Shown: in pieces, positions 1 to 8,694 of the stretch
Numbering within the stretch: position 1 is the first letter of the stretch
Layout of the letters: each line of letters starts with the position of its first letter
Source: Saccharothrix luteola
GTDB lineage: Bacteria; Actinomycetota; Actinomycetes; Mycobacteriales; Pseudonocardiaceae
Length of the DNA: 64,000 nucleotides
Assembly: GCF_020859565.1 (NCBI RefSeq)
Contig: NZ_JAJHUO010000021.1
Span: 122,608-186,607 of the forward strand
Reading direction: 5' to 3'
Notes under the pieces: generated by a model
Database searches by the model: none
Seen by the model: the letters and a program-made list of their open reading frames with translations, nothing else
What the model was told of the DNA's origin: nothing
Position numbers and translations under genes: made by a program

Positions 1-2418
1 GTGCTGCTGGCAGGCATGTTGTTCCCTGTCGTCGGCTCGCTGGGGATGGTGTCGAACAGAGCCAGCGACACGGTCGACAGCATCTCCGCCGACCTGGTCA
101 CCACCGACCCGCCGTTGATCTCCACGATCACCGACAAGGACGGCGCGCCGATCGCCTACCTGTACGACCAGTACCGCGTGCTCGTCGAGCCCGACATGAT
201 CTCGCCGACGATGAAGGCCGCGCTGGTCTCGGTCGAGGACCGCCGGTTCTACGAGCACCAGGGCGTGGACTGGCGGGGCACGATCCGGGCCGGGCTGACG
301 AACCAGTTCAGCGGCTCGGTCACGCAGGGCGCTTCCACGCTCACGCAGCAGTACGTGAAGAACTACCTCGTGCACGTCGTCGCGCGCAACAACCAGGTGG
401 AGCAGCAGAAGGCGCAGGAGCAGACGGTCGCGCGCAAGGCCCGCGAGTGGCGGATCTCGTTGCAGCTGGAGAGCCAGCTGAGCAAGGAGGAGATCCTCAC
501 CCGGTACCTGAACGTGGTGCCGTTCGGCTCGACGATCTACGGCATCGCGGCGGCGTCGCAGGCGTACTTCAACACCACGGCGGACAAGTTGACCGTGCCG
601 CAGGCGGCGATGCTCGCGGGCATGGTCAACAGCCCGTCCGCGCTGAACCCGGAGGTGTTCCCGGAGAAGGCGTTGGAGCGGCGCAACCAGGTGATCGACA
701 AGATGGTCGAGAACGACAAGCTGTCGCGTGACGCCGCCGAGGCCGCGAAGGCCGAGCCGCTCGGTCTGGCGACGCCGGTGCGGACGCCGCCCAGCGGGTG
801 CGTCGGGGCCGGGCCGGAGCACGGGTTCTTCTGCTCCTACGCGCTGAACTACTTGGAGCGCAACGGTTTCAGCCAGGAGCAGCTGAAGACCGGCGGCTAC
901 ACGATCCGGACCACTTTGGACCGCACGATCACCGATCACGCGAAGCGCGCGGCCGAGGCCCAGGTCGCGAAGTCGACCGACGGGATCGCGAACACGATGG
1001 CGGTCGTGCGGCCGGGCAAGGAGCGGCACGACGTCGTGGCGCTGGTGGCGAACCGCGACTACGGGTTGAAGGCCGACCAGTTCCAGACGCAGTTCGACCT
1101 GCCGTCGGGGGTGGAGAACAAGTTCGGGGCCGGGTCGGTCTACAAGGTGTTCACGGCCGCGGCGGCGTTGGAGAAGGGCATGGGCATCGAGAGCACGATG
1201 GCCACGCCGAACTCGTACGTGTCAAGGGTCTTCAAGGGTGGTGGGGACAAGTGCCCGCCGGCACCGGAGCCTGCCACGCGGTGGTACTGCCTGGGCAACG
1301 CGTCGTCGACGTACCCGCCGCAGATGTCGTTGCAGACGGCGTTGCAGACCTCGCCGAACACCGGGTTCGTGATCCTGGAAGAGCAGCTGGGCATGGACCC
1401 GGTGGTGGACATGGCGTCCCGGTTGGGGATGCGCCAGACGATGGCGACGAACATCGCGGGCGTGCGGCCGGACCCGAAGGCGAAGAGCAAGGAGCTGCGG
1501 ATCTCGCAGACCGAGTTCTACAAGTCCAACGGCGGCAACGCTTCGTTCACGTTGAGCCCGGCCCCGGTGAGCACGTTGGAGCTGGCGAACGTCGCGGCGA
1601 CGATCATGAGCGGCGGCGTGTGGTGCCCGCCGTCGCCGATCGCCCAGATCGTGGACCGCGCCGGCCAGCCGGTGCCGATCAACGAGGCGCCGTGCGAGCA
1701 GGTCGTGGCCGAGCCGTTGGCGAACGGGTTGGCCGTCGGCATGTCGAAGGACGACCAGGGCAGCGGAACCGCCGCCGCCGCGGCGCGGCAGTTCAAGTGG
1801 ACCCGGCCGATGCTGGGCAAGACGGGGACGACGGAGGACTACAAGTCGGCCGCGTTCATCGGCGCGACGCCGGACTTCGCCGGTGCGGTGCAGACGTTCA
1901 ACGACGGCGTGGAGCCGCGCGGGATCTGCGTCAACGGCGGCCCGCCGCGCTTGTGCGGCAAGGGTGACATCTACGGCGGCACCGTTCCCGCGCGGACGTG
2001 GTTCGACATGATGACGAAGGTCCACGAAGGACTGCCGGTGCGCGGCATGCCGGCCGTCGAGGAGCGCTACCTGAAGGGCGGCAGCGAGATCCGGGTGCCC
2101 GACGTCGTCGGCCGGAACGTCAACGACGCCACCAGGATCCTCGAACAGGCCGGCTACAAGGTCTCCGCGCAGAACCGCAACTCCGAGCAGCCCAAGGGCC
2201 AAGTGGTCAGCCAAACACCGCGCGGCAGCGCCCTGAAGGGCACCGTGATCACCCTGCTGGTCTCCACGGGCTACGTCCCCCCACCGCAGGCGAGCGATCC
2301 CCCGCCGACCACCGAATCCCCCAACCCGGGCCAAGGCCAACCGGGCCGTCCAGGCGACCCGGGCCACCCCACGGGCCCACCACAGATCACCATCCCCACC
2401 GACCCACCCCGCCGCTGA
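1..2418 (+). CDS. ponA: Class A penicillin-binding protein with C-terminal PASTA domain (5' end cut by window)
   Basis: Bifunctional cell-wall enzyme: glycosyltransferase plus DD-transpeptidase acting outside the membrane on lipid II and peptide stems. The N-terminus starts inside a hydrophobic segment at base 1, so roughly the first 15-20 residues probably lie upstream. The GT51 domain is seen as EDRRFYEH (about residues 79-86) and TLTQQYVKN. The transpeptidase motifs are SVYK (379-382), SPN (451-453) and KTGT (607-610), all intact. A single PASTA domain (IRVPDVVGRNVNDAT onward, about 697-760) is followed by a Pro/Gly-rich tail. Length and architecture match actinobacterial PonA-type enzymes. 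Confidence 0.96.
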   Translation: MLLAGMLFPVVGSLGMVSNRASDTVDSISADLVTTDPPLISTITDKDGAPIAYLYDQYRVLVEPDMISPTMKAALVSVEDRRFYEHQGVDWRGTIRAGLTNQFSGSVTQGASTLTQQYVKNYLVHVVARNNQVEQQKAQEQTVARKAREWRISLQLESQLSKEEILTRYLNVVPFGSTIYGIAAASQAYFNTTADKLTVPQAAMLAGMVNSPSALNPEVFPEKALERRNQVIDKMVENDKLSRDAAEAAKAEPLGLATPVRTPPSGCVGAGPEHGFFCSYALNYLERNGFSQEQLKTGGYTIRTTLDRTITDHAKRAAEAQVAKSTDGIANTMAVVRPGKERHDVVALVANRDYGLKADQFQTQFDLPSGVENKFGAGSVYKVFTAAAALEKGMGIESTMATPNSYVSRVFKGGGDKCPPAPEPATRWYCLGNASSTYPPQMSLQTALQTSPNTGFVILEEQLGMDPVVDMASRLGMRQTMATNIAGVRPDPKAKSKELRISQTEFYKSNGGNASFTLSPAPVSTLELANVAATIMSGGVWCPPSPIAQIVDRAGQPVPINEAPCEQVVAEPLANGLAVGMSKDDQGSGTAAAAARQFKWTRPMLGKTGTTEDYKSAAFIGATPDFAGAVQTFNDGVEPRGICVNGGPPRLCGKGDIYGGTVPARTWFDMMTKVHEGLPVRGMPAVEERYLKGGSEIRVPDVVGRNVNDATRILEQAGYKVSAQNRNSEQPKGQVVSQTPRGSALKGTVITLLVSTGYVPPPQASDPPPTTESPNPGQGQPGRPGDPGHPTGPPQITIPTDPPRR

Positions 2419-2973
2419 CCACCCCACCGGCTTGGCGCGGCGCACCGCCCCGTCACTACCCGCCCGCTCCCGCACCCCGCCACCACCCGCCGAGACCCGG
2501 GGTCCTTGGCTGCGGTCCGCGTGCGGCCAGGCTGCGCGCGGCGGTGCGGCCCCGGGCCGGCAGGCCTGGCCGTGCGGCAATGGCGCGGGCACGGGGGGTC
2601 CGAACGTCCCCGAGGCCCCACTGGCTCCGGGGTCCGGCGTGGCGGTTCGGTTTGTCGGGTCGTCGGCCCGGTGCCGTGGGCTGTGGCCGTGGCGGCGGGC
2701 GGTCGCCGTGGCGCGGTGGCGGTGTGGCGGTGGCGGTGGGCGGTCGGGGGTGGTTTCGGCGGTTCCGCTGGTTTCAACCGAGGTGCGGTAACAGTGTTTC
2801 CGTACATTTTCGCGCGATGATCACCCGATCGTGTACGTCCTGACCGCCCCGACTGCCTCGACCGCAGGTCGACCGCCGACCACGCGACCCCAACCGCAAC
2901 CGTCTCGCGTTCCCGCGCAGGCGCGGGCGAGTCGTCTGCGGACCGGCTCCAGACTACCGCGATCAGCGGCGCC
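2419..2973. other. Intergenic region, G-rich low-complexity, no gene seen
   Basis: This stretch of 555 bases lies between the stop of the PBP gene and the 3' end of the convergent YqeY-like gene. Bases about 2640-2760 are strongly G-rich on the + strand with many GTGGCGG-type triplet repeats. No reading frame here has a recognisable protein or ribosome site. The segment 2790-2830 is the only AT-richer part and might hold a promoter or end signal, but I see no clear motif. Confidence 0.6.
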
Positions 2974-3441
2974 TCAGGCGAGCTTGGCCTTGACCGCGGC
3001 GGCGACTCGGCCGCCGTCCGCACGACCCGCCACCTGGCCGTTGACGATCTTCATGACCTGGCCCATCTGCCGCTGGCCGGGCTGTTCCCCCAGCTGCTCG
3101 GCCACCTGGGCGATCGCGGCGTCGACCAAGGTCGCCAACTCGGCGTCGTCGAGCTGCGCCGGCAGGTAGGCCTCCAGCACCTTGGACTCGGCCTGCTCCA
3201 ACTCGGCCTGCTCGGTCCGCCCGGCGCCGGCGAACGCCTCCGCCGCCTCCTTGCGCTTCTTCACCTCACGGGTGATGACCTTGAGCACCTCGTCGTCGCT
3301 CAGCTCGCGAGCGCTCTTGCCGGAGACCTCTTCGGTGGTCAGGGCGGCCAACGTCATCCGCAGCGCACCAGCCCGCACCGTCTCCCGGCCCTTGATCGCC
3401 GCCGTCAGGTCCGCCTGCAACCGCGCCTTCAACTCCGCCAT
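2974..3441 (-). CDS. GatB/YqeY domain-containing protein
   Basis: A 155-residue soluble protein starting MAELKARLQADLTAAIKGRE. It is typical of the YqeY family, which resembles the tail domain of the GatB amidotransferase subunit. The middle part (EEVSGKSARELSDDEVLKVI, then KKRKEAAEAF) and the C-terminal half (GQRQMGQVMKIVNGQVAGRADGG) are family hallmarks. Length is normal. The molecular role of stand-alone YqeY proteins is not settled; a tRNA-related role is inferred only from the GatB similarity. It is divergent from the phosphoesterase gene 64 bases away, a common actinobacterial arrangement. Confidence 0.93.
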   Translation of the reverse strand: MAELKARLQADLTAAIKGRETVRAGALRMTLAALTTEEVSGKSARELSDDEVLKVITREVKKRKEAAEAFAGAGRTEQAELEQAESKVLEAYLPAQLDDAELATLVDAAIAQVAEQLGEQPGQRQMGQVMKIVNGQVAGRADGGRVAAAVKAKLA

Positions 3442-3505
3442 GAGCCGGAACGGTACCGGGAAGCCCGTCTCACCCCGAATCGGTCAACCCCCTACCCTCG
3501 ACTAC

Positions 3506-4465
3506 GTGAACACGCTCGTCCGAACGCTGCTTGCCACGACCGCCCTGGGCACCGCCACGCTCGCCTACGCCGCGGGCATCGAGCGCAGGCGGTGGACGTT
3601 GCGCGAAGCGACGGTGCCGGTGCTCGCGCCGGGCTCGTCGCCGCTGCGCGTGCTGCACCTCTCCGACCTCCACATGATGCCGGGCCAGAAGTCCAAGCAG
3701 CGGTGGGTCGCGGCGTTGGACGAGTTGGAGCCGGACCTCGTCGTGAACACCGGGGACAACCTGGCTCACAAGCAGGCCGTGCCCGCCGTGGTGCGCGCGC
3801 TGGGTCCGCTGCTGAACCGTCCCGGCGTGTTCGTGTTCGGCAGCAACGACTACTACGCGCCGCGCCCGAAGAACCCGGCCCGCTACCTGCTGCCGTCGGC
3901 GAAGACGCGGCGCGTGCACGGCATCCCGCTGCCGTGGAAGGACCTGCGCGCGGCGATGATCGAGCGCGGCTGGCTGGACCTGACCCACGCGCGCCGCCGG
4001 TTCGAGGTGAACGGCCTGGAGGTCTTCGCCGCGGGCCTGGACGACCCGCACCTCAAGCGCGACCGGTTCGACGAGATCAGCGGCCCGCTGCCGGACGTGC
4101 CGCTGCGGCTGGGCGTGACGCACTCCCCCGAGCCGCGCGTGCTGGACCCGTTCGCGGCGGAGGGCTACGACTTGGTGCTGGCGGGCCACACGCACGGCGG
4201 CCAGCTGCGCATCCCGGGCTACGGCGCGATCGTGACGAACTGCGAACTGGACCGCTCGCGTGCGCGGGGCGTCTCGCGGTGGGGCGCGCACATGTGGCTG
4301 AACGTGTCGGCCGGCCTGGGCACGTCGCCGTACGCGCCGGTGCGCTTCGCGTGCCCGCCGGAGGCGAGCCTGTTGACCTTGGTGCCGCGTCCTGTCGACG
4401 CAGGTCAGGACGTGTCCGAAGCGAAAAGGGATACCCGGTTCGGAGTGGGTGGGAACGTCAGGTAG
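3506..4465 (+). CDS. Calcineurin-like metallophosphoesterase, membrane-anchored
   Basis: A 319-residue protein. The GTG start at 3506 was chosen because it leads straight into a hydrophobic N-terminal helix (VNTLVRTLLATTALGTATLAY). Metal-binding motifs of the calcineurin-like fold follow in order: DLH in LHLSDLHMM, GDN in VVNTGDNLAH, GSND in FVFGSNDYY, H in GVTHSPEP, and GHTHGGQ near residue 230. These ligate two metal ions and support phosphoester hydrolysis; the substrate is unknown. Family members next to PonA and YqeY are common in actinobacteria and are thought to act at the envelope (inference). Confidence 0.93.
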   Translation: MNTLVRTLLATTALGTATLAYAAGIERRRWTLREATVPVLAPGSSPLRVLHLSDLHMMPGQKSKQRWVAALDELEPDLVVNTGDNLAHKQAVPAVVRALGPLLNRPGVFVFGSNDYYAPRPKNPARYLLPSAKTRRVHGIPLPWKDLRAAMIERGWLDLTHARRRFEVNGLEVFAAGLDDPHLKRDRFDEISGPLPDVPLRLGVTHSPEPRVLDPFAAEGYDLVLAGHTHGGQLRIPGYGAIVTNCELDRSRARGVSRWGAHMWLNVSAGLGTSPYAPVRFACPPEASLLTLVPRPVDAGQDVSEAKRDTRFGVGGNVR

Positions 4466-4489
4466 AGTTCTCCTCGTTCGATCGCAAGC

Positions 4490-4567
<78 letters not shown>

Positions 4568-4570
4568 GTC

Positions 4571-4605
4571 AGAGGCCCTTTCCTCCGCAAGGAGGAGGGG
4601 CCTCT
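4571..4605 (+). terminator. Rho-independent-like terminator after tRNA-Pro
   Basis: A long hairpin starts four bases after the tRNA: AGAGGCCCTTTCCTCC, loop GCAA, then GGAGGAGGGGCCTCT, followed by TCCCGTTTC. The position suits termination of the tRNA transcript. The U tract is weak, as is usual in high-GC actinobacteria. Confidence 0.8.
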
Positions 4606-4965
4606 TCCCGTTTCGGGAGAACCGGGAGAGACGATCATCGAATTTCGGATCATCGCGCGATCTCCAGAACTCGCCCCGACGGGGCGCTCCCGCGTCCGCA
4701 ACAACTCGCCCAATCCCGTCACCGGCGACCCCGGCGCCATCGCCGTCCGCGCGTCCAGCGCCGCCTCCCACCGATCGGTGGCGGCGGAGCGGTAGGCAGC
4801 GCCGGTGCAGATCAGCGAGGACGAAGTGCGGCGACCGACGGCGGCTCAGCCATCGACCACAGTGACGTCGATCCAGTGGTTGGCGCCACCCGCACGCCCT
4901 CGACGGCGTAACGCGCTAGGTCCAACGGCCGACATGGGCAGGCGAAGCACTCCGAAGGGAAACTC
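4606..4965. other. Intergenic region, no gene seen
   Basis: A stretch of 360 bases between the tRNA terminator and the PASTA lipoprotein. The first part (4610-4700) is less GC-rich. No open frame here shows family features or a plausible ribosome site. It presumably contains the promoter of the downstream lipoprotein gene. Confidence 0.5.
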
Positions 4966-5376
4966 GTGAAGACTCGCTTAGCCGTCACGCTCGCCGCCGC
5001 AGCACTGCTCGCCGCCTGCTCTCCGACCACCAGCAGCGCGCCCGACGTGACTCCGACCCAGGACGCCGCCAAGACCACCACGATCGCCGAGACCACCGTC
5101 GCGCCGGTCACCACCACAACGACCGCCGCACCGCCCGCGCCCGCCGCACCCACGACGTGCACCGTTCCAGACGTCGTCGGCATGGTCCACCAGACCGCCC
5201 AGGACACCATGCAGGCGGCTGGTCTGTACAACCTCCGCGAGCAGGACTCCACCGGCCAGGGCCGGGTTCTGGTCCTCGACCGCAATTGGACCACCACCGC
5301 GCAGAGCGTCGCCGCCGGCCAGGTCGTGGACTGCATGACCGAGATCTTGCTGTCTGCCAAGAAGATCGGCGAGTAG
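4966..5376 (+). CDS. Small secreted lipoprotein with one PASTA-like domain
   Basis: A 136-residue protein with a GTG start preceded by AAGGGA. A lysine-containing signal peptide leads to a lipobox (ALLAAC, Cys about residue 18), so it should be lipid-anchored on the outer face of the membrane. A Thr/Pro/Ala-rich linker follows (about residues 20-63). A single PASTA-like module then begins CTVPDVVGMVHQTAQDTMQAAG and carries two cysteines that could form a disulfide. PASTA modules bind peptidoglycan or muropeptides in kinases and PBPs. This free-standing form may sense or bind cell wall; its true ligand is unknown. Confidence 0.88.
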   Translation: MKTRLAVTLAAAALLAACSPTTSSAPDVTPTQDAAKTTTIAETTVAPVTTTTTAAPPAPAAPTTCTVPDVVGMVHQTAQDTMQAAGLYNLREQDSTGQGRVLVLDRNWTTTAQSVAAGQVVDCMTEILLSAKKIGE

Positions 5377-5399
5377 CCCTCCTGCGCCGGCCTGTGCGG

Positions 5400-5540
5400 T
5401 GGACCCCGACCGGCGAGATCTCCGACCTGTCGATCCGACTCGCCCGCAAGTACGCGGTCAAGACCGACAGAACCGTCACACGGGACATCAGCCTGTTGGC
5501 GAAGCACGGACTGCTTCTGCGTCGCCGAGGTCGTGCGTCC
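5400..5540 (+). pseudogene. Possible winged-helix remnant
   Basis: One frame reads TGEISDLSIRLARKYAVKT followed by DRTVTRDISLLAKHGLLLRRRGRA. This has the pattern of a helix-turn-helix plus wing (T..RDI..L...GLL.RRRGR). There is no start codon with a ribosome site and no similarity-like pattern beyond about 5540. It therefore looks like the leftover end of a decayed DNA-binding gene. Evidence is pattern recognition only. Confidence 0.35.
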
Positions 5541-5773
5541 GAACCTCACACTGCTCCACACCTTCGTTCCGCTCCGACTCCAACCCGACGCAGACCGAGA
5601 GACGCGGAGGCGCCCGCCGCACGCGGTGCGGCCTCTGCGCTGTGATGCCACCCGACCGGTGATGCAGGTCTGGTAGCGAGAAGCCCTGCCCTCCGATGCG
5701 GCGGACAGGGCCGTGGGCGGGTCGGCACAAGGTCTCGGAGGTCCGCACACCCAGTGCGGACCCTGCGCGGAAC

Positions 5774-5990
5774 TCAGTAGCGGGTGATCGCGGTCTTGAT
5801 CGCGTCGAAGGACACGGCGGCGACCGGTTGCGCCGACCCGTTGATGCGCTGCCGCGTGGGGTTGGTCGCTGGACACCGGCCGCGCGCAACGCCTCAGCGA
5901 ACGGCTTGGCCTCTTAGCCGATGCGGTCGGCGAGTTCGGACACCGCGACTAGGCCCGTCTCATCATCCCCGATGACGTCGAGGCTTGAGC
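5774..5990 (-). pseudogene. Decayed 3' end of an unidentified gene (stop codon and frameshift)
   Basis: On the - strand a protein-like text reads VIGDDETGLVAVSELADRIG, then an in-frame TAA, then EAKPFAEALRAAGV. It continues after a one-base frame change as NPTRQRINGSAQPVAAVSFD and AIKTAITRY, ending at a TGA at 5774. The pattern of a helical segment, 'ALRAAGV' and a final 'AIxxR' resembles C-termini of FtsK/TraB-like translocases of integrative elements, including the one near 57.2 kb here. That likeness is inference. The region between 5540 and 6058 otherwise shows no gene. Confidence 0.35.
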
Positions 5991-6058
5991 CGGTGGCGGG
6001 CGCGGTCACGGGTGGTGAGGCCGTGACGCGCGCTCTCTGCTCGGTCGGCCCGGCTCGG

Positions 6059-6418
6059 TCACACGCCCCGCAGTGGCGGGTACGGCTGGTCCGGCTCGGG
6101 CGGTGCGTTCTGCTTGTTCAGGTTCCTGGCTTCCTGGAGTTGGTCCTCCAGGGTGACGATGCGGCACGCGGCGTCGAGGCTCATGCCCTGGTCGACCAGT
6201 TCCCGGACCCGGGCGGCCAACCGGAGTTGGTACCGGGAGTAGCGGCGGTGGCCGCCTGACGAGCGCTCCGGCTCGATCAGCTTCGCCTCGTCGAGGCCCC
6301 GCAGGAAACCCGGCGTGGTGCCGAGCATCTCCGCGGCCCTGCCCATCGTGAAGGCGGGGTAGTGGTCGTCGTCCAAGTTGTCCGCCGCGGGTCGCGGCTC
6401 GTTCGTTTCTGGGGTCAT
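6059..6418 (-). CDS. MerR-family transcriptional regulator
   Basis: A 119-residue protein with an ATG preceded by GGAGG five bases away. After an acidic N-terminal stretch, residues about 22-95 form a MerR-type winged helix: YPAFTMGRAAEMLGTTPGFL, then LDEAKLIEPERSSGGHRRYS, then a dimer helix (RVRELVDQGMSLDAACRIV). The tail is short with no cysteine cluster or large effector domain. It is probably a small HspR-like or orphan regulator rather than a metal sensor. The target is unknown. Confidence 0.9.
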   Translation of the reverse strand: MTPETNEPRPAADNLDDDHYPAFTMGRAAEMLGTTPGFLRGLDEAKLIEPERSSGGHRRYSRYQLRLAARVRELVDQGMSLDAACRIVTLEDQLQEARNLNKQNAPPEPDQPYPPLRGV

Positions 6419-6436
6419 CGCACCTCCGCGCCACGA

Positions 6437-6469
6437 GGGGCCCGGTGCCGTCTGTCGGCACCGGGCCCC
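6437..6469. terminator. Perfect 14-bp hairpin upstream of the MerR gene
   Basis: GGGGCCCGGTGCCG (6437-6450), loop TCTGT, then CGGCACCGGGCCCC (6456-6469). It sits 18 bases 5' of the MerR start. It could end an upstream transcript or regulate MerR. Its strength probably explains the unreliable G/C-only sequence immediately beyond it. Confidence 0.6.
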
Positions 6470-6592
6470 AGGGTTTTGGGGTGCCCCCCAACGGCCACGC
6501 GGGCGGGTTTACCGGGGCGCGGGAGGGTCGGGGGGGCCCGCCCCCCCCCGCGCCCGGGGGGGCCGGGGGCGGGCGGCCGCCCCCGCGCCCCA
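6470..6592. other. Suspected assembly artefact: degraded duplicate with G/C-only runs
   Basis: The text around 6466-6535 and that around 6588-6650 are two versions of the same sequence. Both contain CCCCAGGGTT(T/A)TGGG, then CGGCC-CGCGG, then GGTTTACCG. The first copy degrades to G/C runs toward its right end and the second toward its left end. In the second copy even the hairpin at 6437-6469 appears in corrupted form. This is the pattern of two poor-quality contig ends joined without collapsing their overlap. Confidence 0.65.
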
Positions 6593-7151
6593 GGGTTATG
6601 GGTTCCCACCATCCGGCCTCGCGGCCGGTTTACCGTGTCCGCGTCATCCGCCCGTACAGCGGCGGAGACTGCGTGGATCGCGTTTGCGTAACCGGAGACC
6701 ACCTTCCAATCTTTCTGGACTGCGGTACCCGCCTGGCCCGACTTCAGCCCGAGGCAGGCGATCCGATGGTGTTCAACCCTTCCCTTCTTCTCTGGTTTCC
6801 GGACTTCCTCGCCACTCGTTCGACGGCCGACACCGGACTTCTCGCTTGCTCCGGCTCACCTCGCCGACCGCCCGGCCACCGCGCTGGAACCCCTTCCACT
6901 GATCGGCTCCAGCTCGCCTGACCGCCTTGCCACTGCACGCGCGGGTCTGTCGGCTCGGGGTGCGACTTGCTGTCCTGCGTAAATCGCTTGCACTCCCGGT
7001 ACTGCACGCGCCGACTGCCCTCGCATCACGGGTAGTTCGTCATCTCCCGTGCCGATCGGACGTTCTCTCTCGTACAAGGAGAACACTACACACGTCGAGG
7101 TGCGAATGTCTACTCCGGCGATCATAGATTTGCTCGATCGGGCAGCGGCGA
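6593..7151. other. Intergenic region, no confident gene
   Basis: About 560 bases of lower GC content than the surroundings. No reading frame shows a known family. A 17-codon ORF (7107-7160, MSTPAIIDLLDRAAATT) lies near AAGGAG at 7077-7082, but the spacing is too long and it runs into the convergent methyltransferase end. I regard the region as non-coding. Confidence 0.45.
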
Positions 7152-7913
7152 CTACCTGACCTGGGGAGATGTCAGTCGCGCCTTCCAGATCTCCTCGCTC
7201 GGCCACTGGCTCGCCCACGCGGACGACACCTCGTGGAACTCGCGGTTCGCCGGGGTGGGCGCTTGGATCTCGATCAGGTCGTCCACGGTGAAGCCGGACG
7301 AGCGCAGCAGCCGCAGCATGTCGCCGTGCGGCAGGGTGAACTCGGTGGCGTCGCCGTAGTCGACCCGGCTCAGGCCGAACTGCGGGCGCATGAGCGACGT
7401 GGACGCCGTCGTGCCGTCGCGGGCGCACAGGGCGAACAGCGGCGACCGGTGGAGGAAGACCAGGTGGCCGCCGGGCCGCAGCAGGCGTGCGGCTTCCGGG
7501 ATCCAGCGGTGCGGGTCGCACCAGAGGGAGGCGCCGTACTCGCTGATCGCGAGGTCGAAGGTGGCGTCGTCGCGGGGCACGCTCTGGGCGTCGCCGAGGA
7601 GCAGCGGGAAGTCGAGGCCGAACTCGGCCTGCATCTCGCGGGCGGTGTCGAGTTGGCGGGCCGAGATGTCGATGCCGACGGGACGGGCGCCGAGCCGGGC
7701 GAGCCACGCGGACACGTAGGCGGTGCCGCAGCCGAGTTCGATGACGTCCATGCCGGCCAGGTCGGGCGGCAGGACGGAGACCTCGGACTCGGGGGTGGCC
7801 CACAGGCCCCACTGCGGCTCGGTCTTCGCCCAGTGCTCACGGGCCAGTGGTCCGTGCGCCGCCGCGGCGGTGTCTTCCCAGTGACGGCGGTTGAGTTCCG
7901 TGTGGTCGATCAT
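7152..7913 (-). CDS. Class I SAM-dependent methyltransferase
   Basis: A 253-residue Rossmann-type methyltransferase starting MIDHTELNRRHWEDTAAAAHG. The SAM-binding motif I is VIELGCGTAYVSAWLARLGA (about residues 57-76), followed by GIDISARQLDTARE (motif II). DLAISEYGASLW lies at the motif IV position and LLRPGGHLVFLHRSP at motif post-I/V. The substrate cannot be told; UbiE/BioC-like proteins of this type methylate small molecules. It stands alone between intergenic regions. An inverted repeat GCTCGCC-N8-GGCGAGC lies about 15 bases upstream (7929-7950). Confidence 0.92.
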   Translation of the reverse strand: MIDHTELNRRHWEDTAAAAHGPLAREHWAKTEPQWGLWATPESEVSVLPPDLAGMDVIELGCGTAYVSAWLARLGARPVGIDISARQLDTAREMQAEFGLDFPLLLGDAQSVPRDDATFDLAISEYGASLWCDPHRWIPEAARLLRPGGHLVFLHRSPLFALCARDGTTASTSLMRPQFGLSRVDYGDATEFTLPHGDMLRLLRSSGFTVDDLIEIQAPTPANREFHEVSSAWASQWPSEEIWKARLTSPQVR

Positions 7914-7967
7914 CCGCCCATTGGAGTGGCTCGCCCACCCACTGGCGAGCGCTTTTCACGCGCCGGA

Positions 7968-8003
7968 GCGGCCGGGAGGGTTCACGCCGGTCCTCCCGGC
8001 CGC
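7968..8003 (-). terminator. Hairpin downstream of the small 66-aa gene
   Basis: GCGGCCGGGAGG pairs with CCTCCCGGCCGC across a 12-base loop. It lies 15 bases beyond the stop codon of the - strand gene ending at 8018, so it fits as its terminator. Confidence 0.6.
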
Positions 8004-8017
8004 GCGTCGACCGGACG

Positions 8018-8218
8018 TCACTTGACGTGCGGTCGCAGCTCCGCGAGGCGCCGGAGGAGTTCGCCGACCTCGTTCCAGTCGAGCTTCGCGGACTCGCCGG
8101 GCGGGGTGTGGATGCAGACGTTGCCCTCTTCGGTGAGCGACACCTCCAGCGTCCGCCGACGACCCAGGGCGTCGACGCACCCGACGCGACCGCCCTGCCG
8201 AACCGTGTTCTCGATCAT
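8018..8218 (-). CDS. Small conserved-looking hypothetical protein
   Basis: A 66-residue protein beginning MIENTVRQGGRVGCVDALG, with an ATG preceded by GGAGG at good spacing. It is a soluble, charged protein without signal peptide or membrane helix. The central part (TLEVSLTEEGNVCIHTPPGE) looks beta-rich, and the end (WNEVGELLRRLAELRPHVK) is an amphipathic helix. Codon use is typical of the host and a hairpin follows the stop. I do not recognise the family; function unknown. Confidence 0.72.
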   Translation of the reverse strand: MIENTVRQGGRVGCVDALGRRRTLEVSLTEEGNVCIHTPPGESAKLDWNEVGELLRRLAELRPHVK

Positions 8219-8469
8219 CGGTCAGACCTCCCTGCGCTGCCACCCGTGTAATCCGTGATTCGTTCGGACCAACGCGGACGTTACGAACTACTCCTCGCTG
8301 TTTCTTAATTCGTCCACCGCCGCCTTCCGTGAAGCTTCGTCACGTTCGGTTACACCGTTCGAGTGAATGTTGACGGTTCAAGTGACGTTGCGTAACGAGC
8401 GGCAGGGCTCAGGCGACGACGAGTCAACGCGTCGCGCCGCCGCCACCGCCGCCAGCAGGGAGATGCCCG

Positions 8470-8694
8470 ATGACCACCACGACCACCAGCACCGCCGCCG
8501 TCAAGAGCTGGGTCCCCGTCGTCGCCACGATCCAGGTCACGCTCGGATTAGCCGGTCTGGTGGCGGTTCTCGCCTCGCCCACCGCGGCCGTCGTCGTCGC
8601 GACCGCGGTGGCGCTGATCGCCCTCACGTGCCGCGCCCTGCTCCGCGCGTCACGCCAGGTGGACCGGATCCTGGCCGAGGAACTCGACCGCTAG
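8470..8694 (+). CDS. Small membrane protein
   Basis: A 74-residue protein. It has a Thr-rich start and two hydrophobic segments: VPVVATIQVTLGLAGLVAVLA (about 15-35) and AAVVVATAVALIALTCRALL (about 38-58). A charged cytoplasmic-like tail ends RQVDRILAEELDR. No known domain. It converges with the truncated DUF3291 gene, and the two stop codons overlap by four bases. Confidence 0.65.
   Translation: MTTTTTSTAAVKSWVPVVATIQVTLGLAGLVAVLASPTAAVVVATAVALIALTCRALLRASRQVDRILAEELDR

Noticed and set aside
1222..2592. Long - strand open frame opposite the PBP gene
   Set aside because: Arg/His/Ala-rich composition with no domain; a GC-codon shadow of the intact PBP gene.
6530..6600. G-quadruplex-like G/C runs as a functional element
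   Set aside because: The neighbouring duplicate text explains them better as corrupted contig ends.
7107..7160. 17-codon ORF MSTPAIIDLLDRAAATT
   Set aside because: Ribosome site too far away and the ORF overlaps the end of the facing methyltransferase gene.
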